A stretch of 64,000 nt of DNA from Cercospora beticola (taxonomy: Eukaryota > Ascomycota > Dothideomycetes > Mycosphaerellales > Mycosphaerellaceae): contig NC_088942.1 in the NCBI RefSeq assembly GCF_033473495.1, forward strand, positions 2,108,001 to 2,172,000. Reading direction: 5' to 3'. The first letter of the stretch is position 1. Each line of letters starts with the position of its first letter. Below, piece after piece: positions 42,777-52,936 of this stretch. Under the pieces are notes generated by a model that saw nothing but the letters and a program-made list of their open reading frames with translations, did no database searches and was not told the DNA's origin. The translations under genes and the position numbers were made by a program.

Positions 42777-43610
42777 TCAAGCTTCGACCATGGCGGGATG
42801 GCTTACGCGATGCTGTATATCCGAAGACGGCGTTCGGAACACGGATGTGGAAGATGGCAAGTCATGCAGCGCAATGGCCGTTGAAGGAGCCCGGGCAGGT
42901 GATATATTGTTATCGGGCATCGAAGATGTGCTGATGGCCGGTCTCATCCAACGCTGTTTCAAACATGGCAACAAATTGTAGTATCCACCTGCGGCGAAGA
43001 TTCCAACCCATAATGCCAATTCGACGCCATATATGACAAGGCCCAGGATGTCCAGATGTCGCTCAAAAGCAACGGAGATGATAGATACCAAGTCTCCTGC
43101 CGCATCGAGACCGACGAAGAGGAAAGAGATGCCGCGAACTGTCCGATGCACATATATGTCCCAGTAATGCCTCAAGACCCCAAGAGCCAGAAGTAGCGCA
43201 GCGAGTACGGCCATCAATGTCAGCGGCCACTCCATTCCTCTTCTTTCGGCATGTCTCATGGCGAAGACGAGCCCGACCTCGATGCCACCCATCAGTGCCG
43301 CAACCGGCACAACTACGCCTGCCGCCTTCCACAAAGACCACTTGTGCTCATAGTAGTAGCACTGGATCCAAGTCAGCAGACTGAGCAAACTCAAGATCTG
43401 GGGCTGTATCTGCAGCGGTATGCTGAGATCTCGTGCGACGTTGTACACTCCAAGCGGTACCCCTGCCCATGCCCACAGCATCATCATCGAGGGCTGAAGA
43501 CCGATGGCATTGTGACGGCGATAGTTGAGCCAGATTTGAGGCAGCAGCTGTATGGACCAGAAGACTGCACCCAGCGTGCCGAACACGTCTGCAACCACAG
43601 CATTGTCCAT
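42777..43610 (-). CDS. PQ-loop repeat membrane protein
   Basis: Single exon, 277 aa, ATG at 43610 (MDNAVVADV); an upstream GTG in frame is ignored. PQ-loop proteins are seven-helix transporters of vacuolar, lysosomal or other membranes. The first PQ motif is SIQLLPQIWLNYRRHNAIG in helices 1-2; further hydrophobic segments follow (MMMLWAWAGVPLGVYNV, LLSLLTWIQCYYYEHK, LMAVLALLLALGVLRHYW-like). The second half contains the repeat TVRGISFLFVGLDAAGDLVS, where the PQ pair itself is not kept. The C-terminal ~50 residues are a polar cytosolic tail. Substrate unknown; cationic amino acids or sugars are transported by other family members. Confidence 0.87.
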   Translation of the reverse strand: MDNAVVADVFGTLGAVFWSIQLLPQIWLNYRRHNAIGLQPSMMMLWAWAGVPLGVYNVARDLSIPLQIQPQILSLLSLLTWIQCYYYEHKWSLWKAAGVVVPVAALMGGIEVGLVFAMRHAERRGMEWPLTLMAVLAALLLALGVLRHYWDIYVHRTVRGISFLFVGLDAAGDLVSIISVAFERHLDILGLVIYGVELALWVGIFAAGGYYNLLPCLKQRWMRPAISTSSMPDNNISPARAPSTAIALHDLPSSTSVFRTPSSDIQHRVSHPAMVEA

Positions 43611-44139
43611 GATGGTGAGATCTGAAGTCACGCCGGGCCTCAGGCAGGTCGGGGATATTGAGAAACTAGCTTCTCAGGGTTTCTTGCTTGTCCGAGCATA
43701 TCCTAGTCGTGGTGGAGAATTTCTCCTTGACCGTGGAAGGGAAGCAAATTGCCTCGGAAGTGTAGCAAACTAGTTCAGGACACCGAAATACCAGACATGA
43801 AGCGATCTCATCTCAAGGACACATATGCTGACTGCACTTTCACATGCAAGATGTCCTCTGCTTGTGAAGCGATGTCGCAGATGTCGCATCGGAGTGAATT
43901 GCGTGAGCAGTCATTCCTTCCTGTGGTTCACTTTCTTAGCGGCGCGCACGGACTTTAACAGCCGAGCCGCAAGCTTGGCCGCCCTTGACCTTCCACAATT
44001 ACAACTTACTTGTCTTGTGCGGACTGCCGATATATATGCATTTGTGTCGGTGATATATCAACGCAACATCCAGCCATATCCGTAACGGTCACGACCACCG
44101 CTCCTCCTCTTCGGCTACGCTTTCTGGACACCTCTCAAA
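43611..44139. other. divergent promoter region, PQ-loop gene / BFR1
   Basis: 529 bp between divergent start codons. A TATA-like string (gatatatatg, plus strand, near 44029) lies about 110 bp upstream of the BFR1 ATG. No gene is recognised. Confidence 0.45.
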
Positions 44140-45881
44140 ATGGCCGACACCGCAACGAAAGCTGCCCCGGCAGCCGTTACAAAGCCTGAGCGACCCGACG
44201 AGGAAACTTTCAAGAAGAACCTCGCGCAAGCCGAGAAGGAACTCAAGGCCGAGGAAGAGCGCTTGGTAAGTGGAGCATACAGACATGACAATCCGGGCAA
44301 TTACATAGAAATGGTCTTGCGCCATGCACCGAGCCGAGTCCGATGCAGCAGACCGCTTGTCGGGTGCAGAGACAACAGCGGACGGTCGTGCGGGCGGTCG
44401 TGCGGGCGGCCATTTCGTGACAGCGTGCACGGTTGCGACGCAGGATGTGCAATACCAAGTCCAAATCGCTCCAGGACTGCGCGAACAACATAGCGCATTC
44501 GATAAGCATTGCAAATAGTTGCTGACCACCACTATAGCGCCAAATCAAGGCCAAACTTGACAATGCGAAGCCAAACAACAAGGACTCTCCCGCTGGAAAG
44601 CGACAGGCTGAGCTCCGCGCCGAGTTGAAGGGCATACGCGATACCCAACAGAACAGCAAGACCGGTCGCACTTCGATCATGGACAACATCAAGCGCCTCG
44701 ATAACACCATGAAGGCCAGGATACAAGAGCTGAAGGACAAGCGTAGCAAGACAAAGTTCTCCAGTGCGGAACAGGTTCAGCAGGAGATCGATCGTCTTCG
44801 TGCGCAAGTCGATTCTGGTACCATGAAGCTGGTAGATGAAAAGAAGGCACTTGACGAGATCCGCGTCTTGACTGCGGCCAAGAAGGGATTCGCCGAGCAT
44901 GACCAGATCCAGAAGGACATCGATAACGTCAAGGCTGAAATTGCTACTCTCAAGAAGCAGCTTGACGATCCAGAATCTCGCGCTTTGTCAGAACGCTACA
45001 CTCAGATAACAGCTGAGCTGGACAAGATCAAGGCCGAGCAAGACGAGGCTTTCAAGAACCTGAACGCGCTGCGCGACGAAAGAACCAAGATTCACGAGCA
45101 ACAGCAAAAGAAGTACGCTGCTGTCAAGGAGATCAAGGACGCCTATTACACCCAGCGCCGCGCCGCCGTTGAGTACGAGCGTGAAGCGAAGCGCATCCGC
45201 GAGGAGAAGCGACGAGCAGAGAACGATGCATACCACCGAGGCAGGCGGCAAGAGGCAGCCAAATTCAAGCTTGAGGAGGCCAGCGCACCCGCTTACGATG
45301 AGGAAATCCGCATCACTCGCTCATTGCTCGCTCGTTTCGGATCAGCTGTGGACTCTCAGCAAGCCACCGGCCCTGGTCAATTCGCAGCCACCGATTTCCG
45401 CAAGGTCGACGATTCTGGAATTAAGGGCACTGCGCTGAAGAAGAAGGGTGAGGAAGAGGAGAACTACTTCATCGGCGGCGGTGGCAAGAAGAAGAAGGGC
45501 AGGAAGGGCAGCTCCCAGCCCAACGGCGCCAGCTCTCCAGCACCTGAGACAAGCAAGTTCAACCTCGACCTCGGAACCATCTCTGCGCTTGCCCAAATCA
45601 ATGTGGATCCTCCTATGTCTCAGGCCGATGTCCCCGCTGTTGTCGAGAAGCTCAAGGAGAAGCTTGAATTCTGGAAGAGCGACCAGGACCGCAAGACCAA
45701 GGAGAACATCGCGAACGCCCAGAAGGAAATCGACCGACTCGAAGCCGAGGCCGCTGAGCACAACTCCAAGCCTGCTGAAAAGCAAGTCAACGGCTCTGCA
45801 TCTGCTGGCGCACAAGATCCAACCGCCGAGGTCACAGACGGCATCAAGAACGCCTCAGTCGAGGAGAAGACAACCGCATAG
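44140..45881 (+). CDS. BFR1: nuclear segregation / ribosome-associated coiled-coil protein Bfr1
   Basis: Two exons, 44140-44265 and 44538-45881, separated by a 272-nt intron; product 489 aa. Yeast Bfr1 binds polysomes and ER-bound mRNAs and was named for brefeldin A resistance. The N-terminal Ala/Pro-rich start is followed by PDEETFKKNLAQAEKELKAE and continuous coiled coil to about 330 (KRLDNTMKARIQELKDKRSK, AEQVQQEIDRLRAQVDSGTM). A conserved middle block reads RFGSAVDSQQATGPGQFAATDF, then a Gly/Lys-rich linker GGGGKKKKGRKG. The C-terminal region (FNLDLGTISALAQINVDPP) has a short coil. The 5' intron is several times longer than most in the window. Confidence 0.92.
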
Positions 45882-46203
45882 TATGTTGGTCAGCAGCAGC
45901 AACTCATTTTAACGGCAGCGAAAAGTGAGCGTTTTGGTTGCATCTTTTGACTCTTCAGGTGTCTTTTTGAGGCTGGAAAAAGCTACTGCACCGAGCTTGA
46001 GCATCGAACGTGGGCGACTCGTGCGGTCTTCGGGAAGCGACGTGGCCTTCATGTAGCAATATATTGAACACCAACACAGAATGAACAGCCTAACGAGGCG
46101 TGATTTGAACATTGAACTTTCGCTATCATTTACAAGCCATGCCAGCAACGCCGTGCTTCGCCGAGCTAATTGTAACAAGTCATTGCGGCTTTTCAAAACC
46201 GCC
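45882..46203. other. intergenic, convergent 3' ends
   Basis: 322 bp between the BFR1 and MSH2 stop codons, containing both 3' ends. Nothing else is visible. Confidence 0.4.
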
Positions 46204-48984
46204 TCACAGTGCCTTCACGCTCTGAAAGAACGGATTCGCCAGCAACTGTTCGTTCCCTTGCACAAGATCTTTCATTCTCTGCACTTGCTGCTCCTTGCCT
46301 AGCCCCTCAGCTTCGACTTGCTCTTTCCACTGCTTCAAAAGTTCTTTCAGCAGCTTACTTCCCTCTTCCACCTCCTCCTTGCTCGCCTGTACATTGAGCT
46401 GCTCGTTCTTGCCCGAAAAGTCTTCCAACTCGTCAGCTTTCCGCTTCGCCATATTCACGACCTTTTGCGGAAAGCGGACGAGCTCGGCGACGTGTATACC
46501 GAAAGACTGATCGGAGATGCCGGGAACGACTTTGTACAGCAGAGTGACTTCACGGCGTCGGCTGTTAGCTGCATCACCGTTCATGCTCACATCCTCTGAG
46601 CCGTCGCCAATGTGGGCAACGACGTGGAGGTTTTGGACTTGCGGATAGGTATCGACCAGTGCTGTGAGCTCGTGGAAGTGGGTAGCGAACATGCTGAAAG
46701 CACCAATTTCTTTGATAATGTGTTCGCTGATAGCCCACGCGAGGCCGAAACCGTCGTATGTACTCGTGCCTCGACCAAGTTCGTCAATGATGACGAGTGA
46801 TTCCTTGGTGGCTGTTTTGAGGATATTGGAAGTTTCCAGCATTTCGGCCATGAATGTACTGACACCTTTCAGCTGACTGTCGCTTGCTCCGACTCGTGCT
46901 AGAATACAATCGAAGAGCGTCAGCTCTGCTTCTGAGCATGGAACGAAGCAGCCGATCTGTGCCATCAAGGCAATGACACCGATCTGCCGAATATACGTCG
47001 ACTTGCCGCCCATGTTGGGACCAGTGATGATCAAAAATTCGGAGCTCTCGCGTGTGAGCGAGACGTCGTTTGTGATGAATTGAATGTCGTCTTGCATTTC
47101 CATGCAAGGATGCCGGGCCTCCTTCAGAATTGTGCTGCCGGTGCCTCGAGGATGCATCTTGGGCCGCACGTACGCGGTCGGCGCGTGAACTGAAACATGA
47201 GCAAAGCTTACGATCACGTCGAGGTGAGCGAGGACACCAGCGAGTTGTTCAATGACTGGACAATATGATGCTGCAACATTGACCACCTCGTGAACCAGTC
47301 CGCTTTGTGTTCTGTTGTAATTGTCGGACAGCTGATCGAACTCGCGTCTCATCTCCGTGAGCTTTGGTGTCGTGAAATAGGTTCCGTTCTTTTGCGTGGC
47401 AATCTCAGGATACTGCTTCTTCCCTCGGATGACGCTGGCCTCTGTTCTTGTCAATCGCAGACACCAGCCGTGAACTCTATGGTTCTCGAGGAGAAGCTTC
47501 TTCTCAGTATCCATCCCCAAGTCATCGCCGACACGCTGGTGCTCTCGATCAATGTCATAGCGAAGCTTGTCCAGCTTTTTGCGGATGACACGGAGAGTAT
47601 CATCAAATTCAGGCTTGATGATGAATTCGTGGTTGTCGAGCGCTTCCAGGTCCACTGTGGTTTCGACCATCTCCTGCAATTTCACAAAGCTGTCTGAATA
47701 CTCTCGCAGCTTGTTGGTGTAGACTGCGTCCAGAGCATCTTTGTATGCCTCATCCATGACGCCCTCGAAAGTGCCGATGAAATCAGGCAAGCGGATAGCC
47801 ACCTGGTAAGCTCGAACAACGTCTTCGAGATTTGCTTTCTTGCGCTGGAATTTCTTCGCTAACCGGTACAGGTCCGGTATTGATCGGAGATGCTCTTCTT
47901 GCAGCGTCTGTCGTAGCTCAGTGTTGTTCACGAATGCCTCCACCAGCTGCTGTCTCTTCTCGATCTCCTCGAGGCTCATCAGAGGCTGTTTGAGCCATTG
48001 TGCGAGCAGTCGGCTGCCAACAGGCGTCTTGCAGTGATTGAGCAATCCATACAGATTCATTGTCTTAGAGCCGTCCTTCGGTCCGGGCATCAAGTTCAGA
48101 GCTTTGAGTGCTGAGGAATCGAGCTTCATATACTGGCTGAGATCGTGCTGGTACAACTGATATTGCCCAAAATTGCTCGGATCTGACATGATCCCGAGAT
48201 ACTTGATCAGTGCAGCCGCTGATCCCATTGCAAGCTTGAGATCTGTTTGTGGCAGAGTCCCGGTAGCCTTCTCGTCCCGGAGCAGTCGCGTGAGGTCTTG
48301 CTCGATGTCTTGCTTTCCAAAGTCACCGGCTGGCCGCTCTGACACCGCACAATTGCAGTTGTCAGCGATGATTCGCAGCTTTTGTATTTCGGCATCCTTC
48401 TTGGTGATGTCAGTCTGGATTAGGCACTCTTTCACGCCGAGTTGGATGATCAAGGATTCAAAATTTGAGTAGATATCGTTGTCCACGAATTCGCTGACAC
48501 CAAGCTCGCGGACACTGGCATCAGCGAAACACACGCCCACATTGCGTCCCTCATTGGCCTTCGCTGAAACTTTGACTGACAAGATGATCGGTGCAGATTC
48601 GACGTGGCCACCGAGGTCGTCTTCGATATCTTGCAGATTACCAGGCGATGCCTGCTTCGTCACCTTCCATTGGTTCCTTCCAGATGTCTCCAGCACTTCT
48701 ATTCGTCTTCCTAAGCGGAAGATGGCTTCTCGGATGAATGTGCGGAAAACTGTTACTGTCATGGTGACTGAAGGAAGACCCGGATTTCTGCCCAATGTCT
48801 TGAGCACCGATGTGGTCTTGTACTGAACTCGGGCGATGAACTCTGCATCATCGCCATGAGCTGACAGAAAATCCCCACGATCGAATATCCGAATGGTGTC
48901 TGTGGGTTTGCTCGTCTCTAGTTGGTGGAAGGTCTTCACGAAGCCAGCCTCGTCGTCGACCTTCAGTTCCGGTCTTGAACCCAT
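46204..48984 (-). CDS. MSH2: DNA mismatch repair protein Msh2
   Basis: Single exon, 926 aa, ATG at 48984. Msh2 pairs with Msh6 or Msh3 to recognise mismatches and small loops and starts nuclear mismatch repair. The N-terminal mismatch-binding and connector domains cover about 1-300. Levers and clamp follow, with GLLNHCKTPVGSRLLAQWLK and HRVHGWCLRLTRTE. The ATPase holds the Walker A motif TGPNMGGKSTYIRQIGVIAL (about 655-670) and the Walker B / signature block LVIIDELGRGTSTYDGFGLA, then FATHFHELT. The C-terminal helix-turn-helix dimer region ends FFQSVKAL. No catalytic residue is missing. It is divergent from SUA5. Confidence 0.97.
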   Translation of the reverse strand: MGSRPELKVDDEAGFVKTFHQLETSKPTDTIRIFDRGDFLSAHGDDAEFIARVQYKTTSVLKTLGRNPGLPSVTMTVTVFRTFIREAIFRLGRRIEVLETSGRNQWKVTKQASPGNLQDIEDDLGGHVESAPIILSVKVSAKANEGRNVGVCFADASVRELGVSEFVDNDIYSNFESLIIQLGVKECLIQTDITKKDAEIQKLRIIADNCNCAVSERPAGDFGKQDIEQDLTRLLRDEKATGTLPQTDLKLAMGSAAALIKYLGIMSDPSNFGQYQLYQHDLSQYMKLDSSALKALNLMPGPKDGSKTMNLYGLLNHCKTPVGSRLLAQWLKQPLMSLEEIEKRQQLVEAFVNNTELRQTLQEEHLRSIPDLYRLAKKFQRKKANLEDVVRAYQVAIRLPDFIGTFEGVMDEAYKDALDAVYTNKLREYSDSFVKLQEMVETTVDLEALDNHEFIIKPEFDDTLRVIRKKLDKLRYDIDREHQRVGDDLGMDTEKKLLLENHRVHGWCLRLTRTEASVIRGKKQYPEIATQKNGTYFTTPKLTEMRREFDQLSDNYNRTQSGLVHEVVNVAASYCPVIEQLAGVLAHLDVIVSFAHVSVHAPTAYVRPKMHPRGTGSTILKEARHPCMEMQDDIQFITNDVSLTRESSEFLIITGPNMGGKSTYIRQIGVIALMAQIGCFVPCSEAELTLFDCILARVGASDSQLKGVSTFMAEMLETSNILKTATKESLVIIDELGRGTSTYDGFGLAWAISEHIIKEIGAFSMFATHFHELTALVDTYPQVQNLHVVAHIGDGSEDVSMNGDAANSRRREVTLLYKVVPGISDQSFGIHVAELVRFPQKVVNMAKRKADELEDFSGKNEQLNVQASKEEVEEGSKLLKELLKQWKEQVEAEGLGKEQQVQRMKDLVQGNEQLLANPFFQSVKAL

Positions 48985-49405
48985 TGTGGAGTATTATGTC
49001 CTTGTCTTTGAAGATTTCAGCGAAGGTATTAGTTGTTGTGATGAAAGACATGCACAGTGGTGCTGCAATGTCAGTGACGGACTTTGGGAGGCGGAAGACG
49101 CGCTCGCGTAACGGACGCGACAAAGTGGTCTGGGCAGCCGCGACTTCTTTTGCCGAGTATCGTTCCTTCTGCAATGTTCCCCTGACTAGCAACACTGCGA
49201 GAACCGGCTCTCTCCAGAGGCCTCGTCAGCTCAGTCAATGACCTCCATCTCTTCACGCTCTCATGCACCGTGTATTGTACCAGAATACACGCTTTGATCC
49301 ATCAGCGCGGTACCAGTCACGTGCTGCCGCACTTTAGCGCGACTACTGAACCCTGATAACGACTCATTGCGAATAAAAAGTTAAGTGCATAACGACTGTG
49401 CATTC
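48985..49405. promoter_or_regulatory. shared divergent promoter MSH2 / SUA5
   Basis: 421 bp between divergent ATGs. A CACGTG hexamer occurs near 49318. No TATA box is obvious on either strand. Confidence 0.45.
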
Positions 49406-50827
49406 ATGTTCAACAGTATTTTCCGCACTCGATCACTGAAACAGGCAGCAAACATTCGACATCACGTCAATGCGTCTACGTCGCCAGCCATGGATACCCG
49501 AATTCTACCAGTTGATGTGGGCAAGATTGGCTCTATGAGGGCCAAGTCAGCAACGAACGATATCCTGGATGAGCTCGATTTCCAGATCGACGACGAGTCC
49601 ATAGACGCACAGAACCTCCAGCAGGCTGCAAAGGACCTCAAGACTTCCGATGTGCCCGTCGCTTTTCCAACGGAGACAGTATATGGCCTGGGCGCTGATG
49701 CCACCAGGAGTGACGCAGTCAAAGGCATTTACAAGGCTAAGCAAAGACCTTCTGACAATCCACTCATTGTGCATTTCCATTCTCTGCAACAGCTTAGATC
49801 CCTGCTTCACGGCCACGCGTCATCTGAGGCCAACGGTGTGGGCGAAGACCCCATACCAGCCATTTATCACTCACTGATCTCGCGATTCTGGCCTGGACCT
49901 CTCACGATCATCTTGCCAAATCCAAGCAATTCTCCACTTGCTCCAGAAGTCACGGCAGGCTTGCAGACATTCGGTGCGCGCATGCCAAGGCATCCCCTTG
50001 CACTCGCTCTCCTGTCACTTGCCGATATCCCGGTAGCTGCACCGTCTGCGAACGCTTCTACCAAACCTTCTCCCACTGCTGCGGAGCATGTAGCATACGA
50101 TCTCGAGGGACGAATATCGACAATATTAGATGGTGGGCCATGTGATGTAGGCGTCGAAAGCACCGTTGTGGATGGCATCTCCCAGCAACCACCCGTTGTT
50201 CTGCGGCCAGGCGGCATCAGTCTGGAGCAGATCCGCTCATGTCCTGGCTGGGAGGACACGCAAATTGGATACAAAGACACCTCGGAGAAAGGAGCACAAC
50301 CTCGAGCTCCTGGCATGAAATATAGGCACTATTCTCCAAAGGCGACTGTCGTGCTCTTTGAAGCTGGAAAAAGCCCGCCATCGAGTGACGAGCTCAAAGC
50401 TCACATAGGGGAAAAGGCGAGAATCGGACTTGTGCGCACAAAATTGTGGCAACTCGACATCTCTGCTTCAAACGCAATAACGGTACACGAAAGTGGCACC
50501 AAGGGAAACATGGTCGAACGCACATCATCAGAACAGGGAGCAGGATTCGCGGGCATGTTGAAGACCTTGCAAGAGACCAATTGGTCCAAGATCGTTCCAA
50601 CGAAGCACGCGGCCAGCATCGCTGGTAACCCTGTTGAACTCGTTGATGTCGCACTGGGAGATGATACAGAGGATGTCGCCCGGGGCATCTTCTCGGCTTT
50701 GCGAGATCTGGACAGATTAGATGTCGATGCGATCTTCGTGGAAGGCATTGACGATAATGAAGGATCTCTAGCTGCCGCCGTCATGAACCGACTACGCAAA
50801 GCAGCTGAGGTCCGAGTGAAAGATTGA
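49406..50827 (+). CDS. SUA5: threonylcarbamoyl-AMP synthase Sua5
   Basis: Single exon. The ATG at 49406 gives 473 aa; a second in-frame ATG at 49490 gives 445 aa. Sua5 makes threonylcarbamoyl-AMP from threonine, bicarbonate and ATP, the first step of the t6A37 modification of ANN-decoding tRNAs. The YrdC domain (about 70-280) shows VAFPTETVYGLGADA, KQRPSDNPLIVH (KxR...P.H substrate motif), RFWPGPLTIIL and APSANASTKPSPT. The C-terminal Sua5 domain follows the linker APGMKYRHYSP. The 28 residues before the second ATG (FNSIFRTRSLKQAANIRHHV) are basic with no acidic residue, like a mitochondrial presequence, so dual localisation by alternative start is plausible. Confidence 0.94.
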   Translation: MFNSIFRTRSLKQAANIRHHVNASTSPAMDTRILPVDVGKIGSMRAKSATNDILDELDFQIDDESIDAQNLQQAAKDLKTSDVPVAFPTETVYGLGADATRSDAVKGIYKAKQRPSDNPLIVHFHSLQQLRSLLHGHASSEANGVGEDPIPAIYHSLISRFWPGPLTIILPNPSNSPLAPEVTAGLQTFGARMPRHPLALALLSLADIPVAAPSANASTKPSPTAAEHVAYDLEGRISTILDGGPCDVGVESTVVDGISQQPPVVLRPGGISLEQIRSCPGWEDTQIGYKDTSEKGAQPRAPGMKYRHYSPKATVVLFEAGKSPPSSDELKAHIGEKARIGLVRTKLWQLDISASNAITVHESGTKGNMVERTSSEQGAGFAGMLKTLQETNWSKIVPTKHAASIAGNPVELVDVALGDDTEDVARGIFSALRDLDRLDVDAIFVEGIDDNEGSLAAAVMNRLRKAAEVRVKD

Positions 50828-51222
50828 TGAGGAAGAACCCCATAGCCTACGATGACATGCAAGACACGCAAGACTCAAAAACGATTTCTGTACACAGCAG
50901 ACCTCTAGCCGGAGGACTACATTAACACAAGGGTTGATTCAAGCACATCATTCTGCAGCGAGATACCCCAGAGTCTTGGCAAGTCTCCGTGCGCGACCAA
51001 TCCCAACGTTCAGAGCCTCGGTTTCCGGCCCGGATAAGTGGTTAATTTGTGTGGAGATATTGCTTCTCGTCATCTCTTTCACCACTTCCTGTTCAATGCT
51101 CATTTGGTCTATCGTGCGGTGCCGTAACGATCACACAAATATAGTCAAAGTCTGAAGGCACAGGACGAGAGCACGATTCCTTCGGATTCACAGACTCAAC
51201 CAACTTTGCATGAGAAATCCGA
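50828..51222. other. intergenic
   Basis: 395 bp between two plus-strand genes; no feature seen apart from the expected 3' and 5' untranslated parts. Confidence 0.4.
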
Positions 51223-52017
51223 ATGGCACCTTCTGTACAGCAGCCACTCGGCCAGCCAGTCGAGATAGCTCCCGATGCAAATAAAGTCAACGATCACCAA
51301 GAGCCACGCAAAGAAGTGACAATTCTTGTTACTGGGTTTGGTCCATTCCAGGATAAATTTCCCATCAACCCATCATACGAAATTGTGAAAAGGCTTCCCG
51401 AAGCACTCGCTGCAGCTTCACCTAAGCACGCATCAGTGCGCATAATTCGTTATGGGACGCCAATAAGGGTGGCATTCGATGAGGTGCGCGAGCTTGTACC
51501 CCAACTGCACAACGACTATGCTGGCACAGCAGATGTCGTCCTACATATTGGCATGGCTTCTGGTCGCAAGTTTTATTGCATAGAACGATATGCACATCGT
51601 GATGGGTATACGAAGAATAAAGACCTCGATGGCAAAATTCCCCCGGAAGACGAAGGCAGAACAGTATTCGCAGACTGTCCCACGACAATGACCACATCAT
51701 TGCATTACGATAATGTGCTCCTGAACTGGCAAAGCAACGTTCTTGACATACCGGAGAACAAGCCAGGGTGTGGATGCGATCTGAAAGAAAGTCACGACGC
51801 TGGACATTACCTCTGCGACTATATTTATTTCAACAGTCTGGCATTCACTGGTCGACGGAGTGGTGATATGGAAGCCGTCGGTAGTATATCGAGACCTGTG
51901 CTATTCATGCATGTTCCGGCTGAGAGTGATGGAGATATGCTTGTAAGAGGCACGGCCGTTACCGTCGAGCTTCTCAGAGCCATCGCCGACGACTTCGCAA
52001 AGCTTCAAGCTGAGTAG
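51223..52017 (+). CDS. pyroglutamyl-peptidase I (peptidase C15)
   Basis: Single exon, 264 aa, ATG at 51223. The enzyme removes N-terminal pyroglutamate from peptides in the cytosol. The family opening VTILVTGFGPFQDKFPINPS includes the substrate-binding Gly-Pro-Phe. The catalytic triad can be placed as Glu in FYCIERYA, Cys in AGHYLCDYIYF and His in LFMHVPAES. An insertion of about 40 residues between the Glu and Cys blocks (DKDLDG...PGCGCDLKES region) is typical of fungal members, which are longer than the ~215-aa bacterial enzymes. The N-terminal 30 residues are a polar extension without targeting character. Confidence 0.92.
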   Translation: MAPSVQQPLGQPVEIAPDANKVNDHQEPRKEVTILVTGFGPFQDKFPINPSYEIVKRLPEALAAASPKHASVRIIRYGTPIRVAFDEVRELVPQLHNDYAGTADVVLHIGMASGRKFYCIERYAHRDGYTKNKDLDGKIPPEDEGRTVFADCPTTMTTSLHYDNVLLNWQSNVLDIPENKPGCGCDLKESHDAGHYLCDYIYFNSLAFTGRRSGDMEAVGSISRPVLFMHVPAESDGDMLVRGTAVTVELLRAIADDFAKLQAE

Positions 52018-52504
52018 TCTAAACAATAACACGGGCCTTGAACTTCACCAAGCAGTGCTCTATGGGAGAGTTGGCCTGGTATTGAGACTAAACACATATG
52101 TCTACACGTTGCTATGCATCTTGCATCTGATTCAAAGCATTTGGTCTACCATAAATTAGCATATAGTCACGACAGCCGTAGCAGGCGGAATTTGGAATAA
52201 ACGTTTCAAATGGAGTTTTCTTTGATATTATATGCTCTCATTCACTTCATTAACGGGTCTTGGTGAATGGTAGCCTGTTCAGTAATGTGAGTCGAAGGCT
52301 TGGCGTGAATGCCTGGCTCATGTGGTGAAGCTTGTGTGTGCTGTGTGATCATCCCGCCCCCACTTCCATCACCTTTGTTCGTCACTGCAACCCGACAATC
52401 TTTCGACCTCCAAACAAAACACACAATCACGAACCCTCTCTCAACTCTCACCCCTAGCCCTTCGCCTACCCACCACTCTCAACCGCGTAGACAGAAAGCT
52501 CAAG
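52018..52504. other. intergenic / NEDD8 promoter and leader
   Basis: 487 bp. The 3' part is pyrimidine- and CA-rich (from about 52380), typical of a strong fungal 5' leader before a short ubiquitin-family gene. No gene is recognised. Confidence 0.45.
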
Positions 52505-52936
52505 ATGCAGATCAAGTAAGCAGCCCACATCCAATCAACGACTCTTCACGCCCCGCAGGCAGACATGCGCAAACAAGACCACGACTGCTAACCTCTTTCG
52601 CGCACAGAGTCCGTACCCTCACGGGTAAAGAGATCGAACTCGACATCGAGCCAGACTACAAAGTCCAGCGGATAAAGGAGCGCGTCGAAGAGAAGGAGGG
52701 AATCCCACCGGTGCAGCAGCGGTTGATCTTTGGTGGGAAGCAGATGTGAGTAAATGGAGAGAAATACGCGGCGAACATGGCAGCAGGAATAGAGGCGAAA
52801 ATAATTGTGGGCATGGATGAGGCTGACAAAGAGACAATGTTTTAGGGCCGATGACAAGACAGCTGAGGAGTACGGTCTCGAGGGTGGCGCGACTTTGCAT
52901 TTGGTTCTGGCGCTTCGCGGTGGCGTGGAGAATTAG
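52505..52936 (+). CDS. RUB1: NEDD8/Rub1 ubiquitin-like modifier
   Basis: Three exons: 52505-52515 (11 nt), 52608-52745 and 52846-52936; product 79 aa. It is conjugated to cullins to activate SCF-type ubiquitin ligases. The protein starts [20 protein letters not shown]; the ubiquitin fold is complete, with [20 protein letters not shown] and [12 protein letters not shown]. The C-terminus LALRGG-VEN must be trimmed after the Gly-Gly by a processing protease. Ala at the position before LRGG, where ubiquitin has Arg (here LVLALRGG), is the residue that separates NEDD8 from ubiquitin for its E1. Introns sit after the AA of codon 4 and inside the Met codon of KQM. Confidence 0.95.
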
